Below are positions 25,901 through 33,855 of a DNA stretch of 64,000 nt, one piece after another (position 1 is the stretch's first letter; each line of letters opens with the position of its first letter). The stretch is taken from assembly GCF_020882245.1 (NCBI RefSeq), contig NC_083599.1:49564748-49628747 (forward strand), written 5' to 3'. A program made the translations under genes and the position numbers. Source of the stretch: Rhopalosiphum padi. Lineage: Eukaryota > Arthropoda > Insecta > Hemiptera > Aphididae. A model generated the notes under the pieces. It saw only the letters and a list, made by a program, of their open reading frames with translations, searched no databases and was not told the DNA's origin.

Positions 25901-26620
25901 AAGGGTGCTGTGAGTCAAAAAATGTTAGGAATTTCTATAGTAGACAATCAAAAATGTAATTCACGACATTAATTTATGAGCCATACGATATTGTAGTTAA
26001 GGCTTTTAGTGTATTCGACGAACTGATTTATAATTTTAATCGGCGATACGAATGGCTTTGGTTTATTTCCTAGTCAACTCAGTTTGTGTGGCAAATTTCT
26101 ATTTATTATAGATAGCAATAAAAATTGTATTCATATTATATGTGATTTTTACTATTAAACAAGTTTTGTTTTCGAGTGTTGGATGATAGAAAATGTTTTT
26201 AGGATACTCTCCTAATACTCACATCCTGTAAGGTTTGTTTCTAAACATATAAAATATTATTAAAAAAAATACGATTAATCCAAACATACATTTTTTTCTA
26301 AAATAAAAAGATTTCACAAAAAATGTATCTACTATAAAGCAATATAAAGCTATCCAATCATATTATTATGTCATATTTTTCAAAATATATAGCCATATAG
26401 TATTATTTATTTTTTGTTTAAATACGATCTACAGATTGATGAACGTTTAAGAAATCAAATCGAAGTATTGACGACCAATTTGAATGAAGCACAAAAACAA
26501 ATAGAACATATAATTAATGCGAAACATTCAATGGAAGATGAAACGGGAGGAGAAATATGCAAGATCCCTAGGGTGCTAAATTCAGCATGTCATGGTTTAA
26601 ATAAACCAAAAGACAATTGA
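10931..26620 (+). CDS. ODF2/cenexin-like coiled-coil centriole protein, 15+ exons
   Basis: Fifteen hand-joined exons give 694 in-frame codons from 11003 to a TGA at 26618-26620. I see long heptad-type coiled coil from about residue 268 to the end, with no membrane segment or signal peptide. Residues about 320-345 (EY..LL..NNKLLEI..KLNEAQ), 485-500 (LEELGTLPGLLATAQRDLEK), 540-560 (EEENTQLKAKIMTQEAIL) and 630-665 (RDQIDERLRNQ..) follow, in the same order and nearly without gaps, matching blocks of vertebrate ODF2 as I remember it (LPDILK.TE.KL; KENKQL; RDDADRR). ODF2/cenexin builds the subdistal appendages of mother centrioles and the outer dense fibres of sperm; in an aphid-like insect the basal body of the sperm flagellum is the likely place of action. 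That role is inferred from the family. Human ODF2 is about 830 residues, so this copy is shorter, and residues 1-267 are divergent. The initiator exon is unsettled. CEP-type or myosin-tail-like coiled coils are the alternative. Confidence 0.75.
11003..11155 (+). CDS. ODF2-like exon 1 (first certain), residues 1-51
   Basis: Acceptor ...atcgttatag|GATAGC and donor CAAAAT|gtgtgt, phase 0 at both ends. The peptide starts DSIDELEIVSTNFETEDAVD and ends in a basic helix IMQLKKELVDLQN. An in-frame TAG formed by the acceptor closes the frame upstream, so at least one more 5' exon must supply the ATG unless Met42 is used. Confidence 0.8.
11232..11444 (+). CDS. ODF2-like exon 2, residues 52-122
   Basis: It follows a 76-nt intron, with acceptor aaaatgtgtag|GACTGT and donor GCTTCT|gtaaga, phase 0-0. 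The peptide has an amphipathic helix (ICRLQAKLTEMVLQYKKTVV) and a C-terminal segment rich in Asp, Asn and Val. Reading through the donor would add 13 codons before a stop. Confidence 0.85.
11445..13292 (+). other. Intron 2 of the ODF2-like gene
   Basis: 1.85 kb of AT-rich DNA between good splice sites. I see no additional exon, RNA gene or clear transposon in it. Confidence 0.7.
13293..13394 (+). CDS. ODF2-like exon 3, residues 123-156
   Basis: Acceptor cttgatttaag|GAAGGA and donor AACAAA|gttagt, phase 0-0. The 34 residues (EGEQMVPWILINNEQNSPTF..) are not coiled coil and I recognise no domain. As a symmetric exon it could be skipped without a frameshift. Confidence 0.75.
13506..13730 (+). 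CDS. ODF2-like exon 4, residues 157-231, Cys-rich start
   Basis: Acceptor ttactttag|CCTGGT and donor AGTGCT|gtaatg, phase 0-0. The first part is acidic and rich in cysteine (SVCSCNDESENCC); the second (FRDELMTIKGEMKILNQQNH) begins the coiled coil. If the donor is not used the frame reads 8 more codons to TAG at 13755-13757, so intron retention would truncate the protein. Confidence 0.85.
13796..13837 (+). CDS. ODF2-like exon 5, 42-nt micro-exon, residues 232-245
   Basis: Acceptor ttttttttcttttag|AATCAA has a strong pyrimidine tract; donor AAAAAA|gtgaat. The 14 residues NQQTHILTNALKKK keep the helix of exon 4 going, and the phase is 0-0. A small symmetric exon of this kind is a typical cassette exon. 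Confidence 0.7.
13895..13960 (+). CDS. ODF2-like exon 6, residues 246-267
   Basis: Acceptor tatgtttgtag|TTAGCT and donor GAATCG|gtattt, phase 0-0. The 22 residues are Gly/Asn/Ser-rich (LASQGNKGINESGTCQPGNI) and look like a flexible linker between helical parts. The introns on both sides are under 90 nt. Confidence 0.65.
14041..14169 (+). CDS. ODF2-like exon 7, residues 268-310, coiled coil
   Basis: Acceptor aattcgaaag|AAATCA is weak in pyrimidines but gives the only phase-0 join; donor TGTGCT|gtaagt is strong. The peptide has clear heptads (VLLLEINRLNDELKGLKRDR). The frame is also open upstream of the acceptor to 14017, so the exact 5' border could shift slightly. Confidence 0.75.
14242..14333 (+). 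CDS. ODF2-like exon 8, residues 311-341 (split codon)
   Basis: Acceptor actgtgtatag|AATTGT. The nearer-looking acceptor at 14251 would hit a stop in phase 0, which decides the border. Donor CACAA|gtgagt leaves two bases that join C at 16159 to make Asn. The end of the exon (LTTEYNTLLADH) aligns with the EYSAFKLEN part of ODF2 as I recall it. Confidence 0.8.
14334..16158 (+). other. Intron 8, with a repeat-like island and a hAT MITE
   Basis: 1.8 kb intron. A GC-richer island at 14560-14790 encodes a chance-looking 94-codon ORF (14529-14813) and contains two small hairpins (cctgaat..attcagg; cacctgttttcacagg); I suspect a transposon fragment, not a host gene. A hAT-like MITE with its target duplication sits at 15421-15618. 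Reverse-strand ORFs at 15647-16020 have AT-driven composition and I reject them. Confidence 0.6.
15429..15610. mobile_element. 182-bp hAT-like MITE with 8-bp target duplication
   Basis: The ends are CAGTGGTTCCCAAACT and, inverted, CAGCGGTTCCCAAACT: a 16-bp terminal repeat with one mismatch. The element is bounded on both sides by GCTTAAAC (15421-15428 and 15611-15618), an exact 8-bp duplication typical of hAT transposition. It encodes nothing and contains four copies of a CCACGGTGCC-like motif (near 15460, 15480, 15554 and 15577). The exact duplication suggests a fairly recent insertion. Confidence 0.9.
16159..16309 (+). CDS. ODF2-like exon 9, residues 341-391, coiled coil
   Basis: Acceptor tcattttcag|CAATAA; the first base completes the split Asn codon, followed by 50 codons; donor TCCCAC|gtaata. 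Heptads run through LLEITNLRKKLNEAQ and LKILKTQICQLQKQLFD. The KLNEAQ block corresponds to KLNQAH in ODF2 from memory. Confidence 0.88.
16381..16521 (+). CDS. ODF2-like exon 10, residues 392-438, coiled coil
   Basis: After a 71-nt intron: acceptor atttattcag|GATCCT, donor TCAAAG|gttatt, phase 0-0. The peptide (YLIESLRNRLQDATNEKTNM..) is strongly heptad-like with a mix of Glu and Lys typical of centrosomal coiled coils. Confidence 0.88.
16621..16731 (+). CDS. ODF2-like exon 11, residues 439-475, coiled coil
   Basis: Acceptor tgggttttag|TTTTTG, donor ATGAAT|gtaaga, phase 0-0. It encodes FLAVLQTNQEQKYRIESICR followed by an acidic helix ending EFNRMN, which runs directly into exon 12 in the family alignment. 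Confidence 0.88.
16732..22152 (+). other. Intron 11 of the ODF2-like gene, 5.4 kb
   Basis: This is the largest intron. It is AT-rich with (AT)n runs (for example 19449-19474). I looked for missed exons and found none; the coiled coil is continuous across the junction, so none is needed. A GC-richer patch at about 21935-22030 with a 96-codon reverse ORF (21740-22030) looks like a transposon scrap, because the frame quickly becomes low-complexity. Confidence 0.65.
19449..19474. repeat. (TA)n microsatellite
   Basis: A run of alternating T and A in intron 11, interrupted once. It explains the Tyr-Ile-rich reverse ORF over it. Confidence 0.8.
22153..22296 (+). CDS. ODF2-like exon 12, residues 476-523, LP signature
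   Basis: Acceptor cgttatctaag|GAACAT, donor TTATTA|gtatgc, phase 0-0. It carries LEELGTLPGLLATAQRDLEK, which matches the QQLPDILKITEAKL block of ODF2 in position and spacing and is the single best family marker I see. Leu-Pro inside a long coiled coil is unusual and marks a conserved break in the helix. Confidence 0.9.
22358..22437 (+). CDS. ODF2-like exon 13, residues 524-550 (split codon)
   Basis: After a 61-nt intron: acceptor gcttatattag|AAAGCA, donor TTAAA|gtaatt, ending with two spare bases. The peptide ends CLEEENTQLK, corresponding to KENKQL in ODF2 from memory. The last Lys codon is completed by G at 24197. Confidence 0.85.
22438..24196 (+). other. Intron 13 of the ODF2-like gene
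   Basis: 1.76 kb of AT-rich DNA with a 16-base A run near 22737-22752. I see no extra exon or element. Confidence 0.7.
24197..24446 (+). CDS. ODF2-like exon 14, residues 550-633, coiled coil
   Basis: Acceptor ttttttccaag|GGCTAA: the first G completes Lys and 83 codons follow. Donor GACCAA|gtgagt is strong. The exon holds AKIMTQEAILAENKRLYMER and ILKYVEYIQQLEQKLVEH and ends in FQKRDQ. The overlapping reverse ORF at 24220-24414 is its shadow. Confidence 0.9.
25657..25807. mobile_element. 151-bp element with CAGGCACGTATACA inverted ends
   Basis: Left end CAGGCACGTATACAG and right end TGTATACGTGCCTG are exact inverted copies over 14 bp. The inside has a G-run/C-run pair (ggggaggttttgggg ... ttcccccc) that can also pair. 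It encodes the C-terminal-less ORF at 25635-25850, which I regard as non-genic. I see no clear target duplication, so the superfamily is open. Confidence 0.65.
25824..25920 (-). repeat. Copy A of an inverted repeat pair (MITE fragment)
   Basis: About 97 bp, from acttttgtttatactt to gctgtgagtcaaaa, that reappears in inverse orientation at about 27417-27516 with roughly nine in ten bases the same. The terminal repeat seen on copy B (CAGAGGTTACCAACCTG) is missing or degraded here. It abuts the element at 25657-25807. Confidence 0.8.
26435..26620 (+). CDS. ODF2-like last exon 15, residues 634-694 and stop
   Basis: Acceptor acgatctacag|ATTGAT. It reads IDERLRNQIEVLTTNLNEAQ and KQIEHIINAKHSMED, then a non-coiled tail ending KPKDN and TGA. 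The coiled part aligns gaplessly with the last ODF2 helix as I recall it (RDDADRRYQSRLQDLKDRLE); the tail is not like the vertebrate one. Confidence 0.9.
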   Translation: MDERLRNQIEVLTTNLNEAQKQIEHIINAKHSMEDETGGEICKIPRVLNSACHGLNKPKDN

Positions 26621-26645
26621 AATTTAAGAAGCAAGACAAATTTTA

Positions 26646-26691
26646 AATAAATTTAAAGTGCATATTTTATAATAACTCAATAATAAATAAA
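26646..26691 (+). terminator. Polyadenylation signals of the ODF2-like gene
   Basis: AATAAA occurs at 26646-26651, 26682-26687 and 26686-26691, 26 to 71 bases after the stop codon. In AT-rich DNA these words are common, but the position directly after the stop is what a short 3' UTR would need. Confidence 0.45.
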
Positions 26692-27400
26692 TATTTATAT
26701 TTTATTTTAAAATAATAAGAAATTTACTTAATCAATGATTATATATTATCTAATATATACTTATTTGTTATCATAATTAAATTAATGTATTATTTTTAAA
26801 TAAGTAGGTTTGCGTCAATATGATAACTTGACTAGATAAACATAGAATATAAAATTTATGAAATTTAGTCTATTTAGTATTTAAGTGATTATTATATTCA
26901 CACAGTTTCTTACAAACTATAAAATATCATTATATTTAATTAATATTAATTACTATAATTTTAAAATAACCATAGTCTCATATAGTACCTCTCAAGTGTA
27001 ATATCATGGACCTATGCTCATTAGTACTCAAAAATAAAAATTCAAAAATTTCTCGTTCGAATTTGGATTAAGAAACAGTGCAAAATTAAAAAAAAAAATC
27101 ATACGTTTAATAATTTACAGCAAAAATGTATATTGTCAGAGAACGCTCATTAAATAGTATAAAATAAAGGTATTTAAAAATATGATCCTTATTTATCCTT
27201 ATAACAATTTCAAAAAATCAGAATCAGAATAACTATATTTTAAAGGAAAACACGGAGGCGAGTATGCTCGGTGAACCATCTTGTATAGGATAACAATCAA
27301 GATTATGATTAATTATTTAAATTATAGTTACGCGATTATAGAATAACATTTGTAGTACACGCATAATAAATTGTATTTTAATTTTTAGTAAGTATTAGCC

Positions 27401-27516
27401 CAGAGGTTACCAACCTGTTTTGACTCACGGCACTCTTAGTCGTTTTATAAAAATCCGGATGCACCCTGTAGACTACTTCGGTTTTATTTAGCAGTACATA
27501 AGTATAAATAAAAGTT
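27401..27516 (+). mobile_element. Copy B of the inverted pair, with terminal CAGAGGTTACCAACCTG
   Basis: It begins with CAGAGGTTACCAACCTG, a hAT-MITE-like terminus, followed by the sequence shared in inverse orientation with 25824-25920. No matching right terminus was found downstream, so the copy is truncated. The pair surrounds the last exon of the ODF2-like gene. Confidence 0.7.
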
Positions 27517-28501
27517 GTTAAACGTCATATTATATTTTATAAACCGCTGTATAAGCCTATAGCATTCTACATTAATCGCAATTAAAAAATATGCATATCG
27601 AAAAATAAGTATGCTAAAAATGCATCAATATTTGAATAGCTTCCTCTATAGCTTCCAATTATCAAAATACGTCCAAAAATCAATCAGTCCACAGCTGTAC
27701 ATAGACTATTCTCAGAATATCACGTTTATTTTAGTATAAATCCACATTTTCAATAGTGGTCTTCCATGTATACTCAACACTCCGGTTTGTTACGAACACA
27801 ATTCACATTACATATTTATATTATAATAGTATACTAACTACGTGTGTTGCAGAAGTATCTTACAATAAAGGTTAGGTATTGCAACTATTTACAACACATT
27901 TAAAATGGATAGTTAAAATAAAATAACCCGTCCCCGACCGCGTTATATATTGGTTTCTACCGGTGTCGACGACTGGATTTTTGTATTATTTTTAGATTTA
28001 AGGGTATAAAATAGAAAGAATTTATAACCATTGATTTTTACAGGCTGTGAGTTTTTATTCTCTGGATATTTTTTTTAGACCATAAAGATCTAGCAAAAAA
28101 AATCTTTAGTCACCCCAGAAATTAATTTACATATCGCTAATATGAGTTACATCAAGATTTATATTCATCAATAATAAAATAACAATAATAATAATCATAG
28201 TTTCTACTATAACCATTGTAATTAGAATGGAAATATTAACAATTTTATTAAAGGGTTTAATATATGACTTAATTTGCTTACAATTAAATTGTCGGTACAC
28301 ATTTTATAAATTATTTTACATTTATATTAAACAATAAGGGTTATTTGTTATTATTATAAAGTATTTGAATTGACTTATCGTATAGTAAATAATAAATATA
28401 ATTGTATTTTTTGAACATTTGGAAGAAAAATAGTTGTCTGGCGAGTAAATCAACAATATCATAATTAAGTATTTTAATATTTTATTACTTACAAATCATT
28501 A

Positions 28502-28990
28502 CTTACTTTAGGTTTTATTCGTCGAAATGCGGACTTTGACCGAGCTAATTGCCCCTTGACGTTATAATAAACACCATTGCTACGATAGATTTTAGAATAT
28601 GGAACTGTTATATAAATACTTTTATACTCAGAAAGACTTTCAAAGAATTGAAAGGGTTCAAAAACGTTTTCGTTCATTAGCTAGTTATGTTTTAAAAATT
28701 TCTCACTCTCCTCATAATTTATTACACATTGCAGGTATCGAGATTTTCAAACTTATCTAACGTTGAAATCAGAAGTAAAATTCTAGACATAACATTTATT
28801 AATTATTTAGTTCTTTGTAAGATCGCTGCCATCGGTCTACTCTGCATTAGGGTTATATTTCATATACCCAGGATTCGAAACAAGTTTTCGAAATCAGCAT
28901 TCGTAAAACCAACTACTTATGCATAATTACCCTACCCAAAGAACCATGCGTATAATTAATTTGAACCCTAGTCTCATTGATTCTTAGGCC
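28502..28990 (+). mobile_element. Jockey-type LINE ORF2 C-terminal fossil
   Basis: Fragments of the region after the reverse transcriptase can be read in order on the + strand, in shifting frames: LTLGFIRRNADF (28502), ILEYGTVI (near 28590), KDFQRIERVQKRFRSLASY (28632), then IFHIPRIRNKF and a block near TTYA..YPKNHAYN up to about 28960. This is the order LGFI.RN / LEYG..VW / RIERVQ.RF / F..P..R.. of insect jockey-clade ORF2 proteins. Several stops and frameshifts show it is dead. The ORFs at 28489-28677 (reverse) and 28729-28926 are by-products of it. Confidence 0.85.
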
Positions 28991-31900
28991 AAGTGAAGTG
29001 TAAGATAAATCTTAGACTCAGACCATACATCATTTAGTTTTTAGTTTGTTCACGTGTATATTAATTGTACTATTAATTTGCTTACCTTTAGCTATTTTAA
29101 TTGCATACTACTATTAATAATTTATTGTTATTCATATAATTTAATTGATAGCTTACTAACAGTCTTGTTTTTTTTTTTTTTTTGTAAAATTTCGCTAGTC
29201 GTTGAAATAAACAAAAAAATATTAGTTCATAGAAATGGACAACTATTTTTATTTTTTAATAAACAAGCAGAGTTTATTTAAACTTTTTGGTTGATTTTTA
29301 TTCTTGTCGATTTGATTGATAATTTTTAGTTAATTTTATCTATACTTCTATTCAATTTAAACTAATCGAGATACAATTAATTATCATTGATTTTAATCAT
29401 ACCCTGTCAAGTTATACGGTTATCATGCCAGATACAATTTATATTGAAAAAGATATATTATACTAAGTATAAATTCGGCTTTTACATCAGTAATCGGATA
29501 TATTAAACAAATTTCACATTATTACTACTAACATTACATTATTTTCGTGTCATATAGATGTTTTTGTATATATTATATTTCACCGATTGATGCATATAAT
29601 ATACCCACTACAAGCTATATGCAACACCCCGAAAAATCCTTCAAAATATTGTAGCAATTTCACATAACGTTATACGCGTTGTCCTTCTATTTATAGAGGA
29701 TTATTGACCCTTCTGGAAACTAGGCTTTTATCTCGTTTAACGTTATTTTATTATTTTTACTACTTTCGTTTTTCTTTCATGTGAGTATATCTAAATAATT
29801 GGAATTACAATTACAATGTATTATACATCTGTTAGTTATTTTATAACTATGAGTGACTATGGATGATTATAATATTTTCCAAAATCGACACGATCGCAAT
29901 AAAAAAATAAGTAGTGATTATTATAGATAGGTACGTACAATGAAAGTCGCCCATACGGTTAATTTATAAGCCATAATATTTACTTACGTCCATTGATATA
30001 TTTTAATTTATTGTAATATTGTAATGTTTATATTATTTGATGTTTCGATTGTATATTTTTTTATTTAATGCATTCTTTTTTTGTGCCATATTGTCGTATT
30101 GTACCTAATGTATTTACTATAAATTATTACTGTTGTAGTATAGTTTGTACAAAATACATTAGATGTACAACAATGTACATCAGTATTTTTCGGTTACCTG
30201 TATTAAAAAAGTGCATTGAGTATATTTTGAAATATTAGTTAATAAAATAAGACTTACATTTTGTTAATAATCATCACGGTGACAGCAATTTAAATGCTAA
30301 GAATGTATACAGGATTAGGAAATAAAAAGCAAATTTATAACAACTAAATTATTTTATTTATTAAATGTTGAACTCGGAATATATCGTTATTGTTCAGTTA
30401 TATTTTACGAGTCCATAAAATGTACACAAAATTCTAGCCTTAAAATAGGTAAGTAGGTCGTCAATTTATTTATTTTTTATCAATATCGCCAATCTAAAAT
30501 GACTACATGAGTCTTCAATACCAAGACAAACAAAAATATTAAGTCTGCAAGAACAAGGTCGATATCAAAACTAATCTACAGGTGTAACCAAGACTATCAC
30601 TATAAAAATATTAGAATCGGTCTTGATTTAATCATTATTTAGTTGAAACACTATTTTAAATACATATACAATTATCAGAAATCTTTAATACATTTAATTT
30701 TTTTTCTAGATTTGAACATAATTTATCAATTTTATTATGATATTTCAGATCTTAAATTTTAAAATAGTCATTGCCTTTTAATTCAGTATTATTAGAAGTT
30801 AGTAATTTTTAGAAATTTTTCTTTCCTGTTAATTTTTTTATAACTGTGTATAAAATGTATACCAAAAAAAATTTCGGCAATTTTATATCAATTCTATGCA
30901 TTAATAGTTCTTAAATCTAAAATATAACGTTATAATTATTTTAATAAATGCTGAGCTTTGAATAGGTTGCAAAAAGTGCTTTTTTGCAAATAAATAAAAG
31001 TATTTGTTGAGTCTTATTGGATTTGAAAATCATTCCTCATAAGTGTTAAGTATCTAGTTACTTTATTTTTAATTTGTTTTAACAACAATCTAGTATTTCT
31101 GTTTAAATCATCTTTTCCAACTTCTTGTTTATATATATACGAGTAATAAAATCATAATATATAATCGTAATAACATAATCGTGCTTATTCGAGTTTCAAT
31201 TAATAAGTTATGAAAATAGTGAGTGTTCGACGTGATTCAGCATGACTTGATGATGTAATTTCACTGATGAATTCTCATAATGATAATATTTCTAATTATA
31301 TTAATATTTATAGTTCGTTTCTAATACGAATGAAAATAAATTATAATTTACTAATGGTCTACTCGTATATTGTCTAAAAATTATTCAAAATCTTTAAAAT
31401 ACAAAAATCAAAAATATTTGTTGATATTTTGTTTTTAATTTTATATTTTTCAGTTTAAAATAATTGAATATAAATATAATTTCGTGTACTAATTTATTGA
31501 TAATTGATGTTTTGGAAAAAAAAAATCAGAAGCTCTAAAAAAATATCAAATCTTGAATTTTGAGAAATATTTTCTTATATTTTATTCCTCCCTCACTAAA
31601 TACCGGCTGAAAACTTAACAAACGGATCTTCCTGTTGTATAACTAATTTTATTTATTGCATTTGTTTTAAAAACAAATTAACAAATATGTACATATTATA
31701 TTAATAATGTACACATTATTAAGCTTATCTTATGTCAATATAAATTGTATATATTTAATAAAACGTTTTAATTTGAATTTTGAATACAATAAACTATGAT
31801 GTACCGTTGTTCAAAAACAAGTAAGGATTACCTACACAGGAATATATTATTATTATAACAACTTTATAATATCCCGAGTATAGTCTATGTCGTTGAACCT

Positions 31901-32659
31901 TTATGTTTATAATCTAGGCTATGTATATTTGCACACCAGGTATTTAATAATTGAATTGCATCCGATTAGTAGTAATCTTTATATAATTCTATTGTATATT
32001 TGTATATTATACGTGTACATGCGTTTAATATATTTATTATTTATGTATAATTCTCGATGCTGGCTTTGTCACAATTGAAGCTTTTATAAGACACAATTCA
32101 TTCGCAGAAATTAATAACAATAATTTTATAAAAACAATATTAATGAACATTATACAGATACAGATCGATTGAAAACATTTTACGTTAAATGAAATACATT
32201 TTGTTGAAATGATATTTATTATTGAAACCGATGACGTTTGTTTAAATTTTAAAATTTAAACTACAATAATTATAATAGTACTATAAAACCAATGAATTTA
32301 ATGTATTTAATAATTTAAAATTGATAATATTTTAAAATTTCAACAAATAGCTACTGCTATAGTATGGTATTAAAAAATGTAATATAATCGCACGCGTTAG
32401 GAATATCGACCTCAGTGGCACATATTGTAATAATTAGTTTTCTCTACCAACATAATTAAGAAGAATATCAGTGTATACGACCCAACAGAATATCAATAAA
32501 TTGTGTAGTCGTTTCTAAAGCTCTAATGACCAACTCAATAATAATCACAAAATAAAACCTAATGCGTAGACACGTAGACATTGGTTTAGTTAAAACATTC
32601 AAATGATTAGATGTCATATTTTTTTAGTCAATTGATATAATATATTATTCCTGCTTATT

Positions 32660-32842
32660 GAATATACCCGAGTGGTATCTTAAATCTGTCGGACAAATTG
32701 TGTATGCCTATCTCGATTCAATGCGTAGACCAAAATGTAAAGTGGTGTCTATTGAATTTTCATACGCCTCTCTTTATTTGGGCTCTCTACTAGCAAATAC
32801 ATTGACGTTAATAAATTATTGCGTGGTAATGTATAGGCATTA
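32660..32842. other. GC-richer island of unknown nature
   Basis: A 180-bp stretch stands out from its surroundings by more G and C and by a 60-codon + strand frame (..IPEWYLKSVGQIVYAYLDSM..). The frame starts with TTG, not ATG, and lacks splice sites. I suspect an old repeat or transposon fragment; I do not recognise it. Confidence 0.4.
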
Positions 32843-33754
32843 ATTTATTTTATATTTATAGAGTTTTATACAATACACCTATTTAAGTTATATTTATATA
32901 ACGCAATGTTTGTGTGTGTATGTAACCATAGCTAAGTTTATCGAACTCATAATTCTGAAATTTGGAATATGGGTAATCTAATATCTGCAGATTTGGACCT
33001 TAAAACTAATTTTTTAAATAATATATTTATTAAACAGAGGTTCAAACAGCTATTTGTCGGCTGACGAAAAATGAATACGTTTTTGTTTGTAGAGGGTTAT
33101 TACTATTGGTTACAGAAAATAAAAAAATAGTTATTACTTATTACAATTGGATATCATTTAAGAACTGGATTTTTATTTGGTCAAAATATATACTAAAGTA
33201 ATGTGTTAAAATATGCGTAGTTAACGTTTATCGTAGTTTAAGACAGGGTAAATACATTGGAATTATTTAAACTTGTCACAAACTATGCTGAACAGGATCA
33301 GCGCTAATTATTAAATATATCTACTGTATAAAATCAAAGGCCTGAAACTGATAACTTTTAGGAAATGCCAATCTTTTGTAAATCTCCAATTTTCGACCTA
33401 TTTTTATAAGATCATTGTCAATAGATTTAGCAAGATCCGTGATTTCATTAACTACTTCTTATTACTTACTTTTTAACACATAATTGTTGAACACAGTTAA
33501 ATCACGACCGGGTCAGGTATATAATAATATACACACGTATAGTAAGTATAGTATAGTAAACTATTTCTTAAATTATTTAATCCATTTATTACTAAATCTA
33601 AATCAACATTTATTTTGAAGCAATTCATTGCGCCGTAAATATCTAATGATTTGAAATGGTGTTTGTTCATAGACCTCACCAATTATAAACGATGGATTGG
33701 ATTTTATTATCGCGTATCATAGAAAACTTTTTATTTTATTTAGGAACAACATAC

Positions 33755-33855
33755 GGGCCCCCGTAGACTAAGGAACTTAAATTTTAGGGTTTCGATTACA
33801 AAATGATGGTGTACAACACTGAACACAAGGTGGGCCCCTTACGCACGGCCCGTTG
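33755..33855. other. Island with two GGGCCC blocks, possible transposon scrap
   Basis: gggcccccgtag at the left and aaggtgggccccttacgcacggcccg at the right frame about 60 bp of ordinary sequence. The two GC blocks are the most GC-rich words in 10 kb. No frame and no clear inverted ends. Confidence 0.35.

Larger units (their letters stand above)
24447..26434 (+). other. Intron 14, with transposon scraps
   Basis: 2 kb intron that is GC-richer than average between about 24990 and 25400, where two related blocks (near 25005 and 25265: ggtag/taacggtg..) may be tRNA-derived SINE remains. It also contains the inverted-repeat element at 25657-25807 and one half of an inverted pair at 25824-25920. 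Confidence 0.55.
26621..28501. other. Intergenic DNA after the ODF2-like gene
   Basis: Apart from the polyadenylation signals and the repeat at 27401-27516 I see no gene. A small GC-richer patch at 27925-27980 (cccgtccccgaccgcg ... accggtgtcgacgac) has no reading frame and could be regulatory or a transposon scrap. Confidence 0.55.

Noticed and set aside
28489..28926. ORFs of 62 (reverse) and 65 (+) codons
   Set aside because: Both are by-products of the decayed LINE ORF2 fossil that is read in other or shifting frames here.
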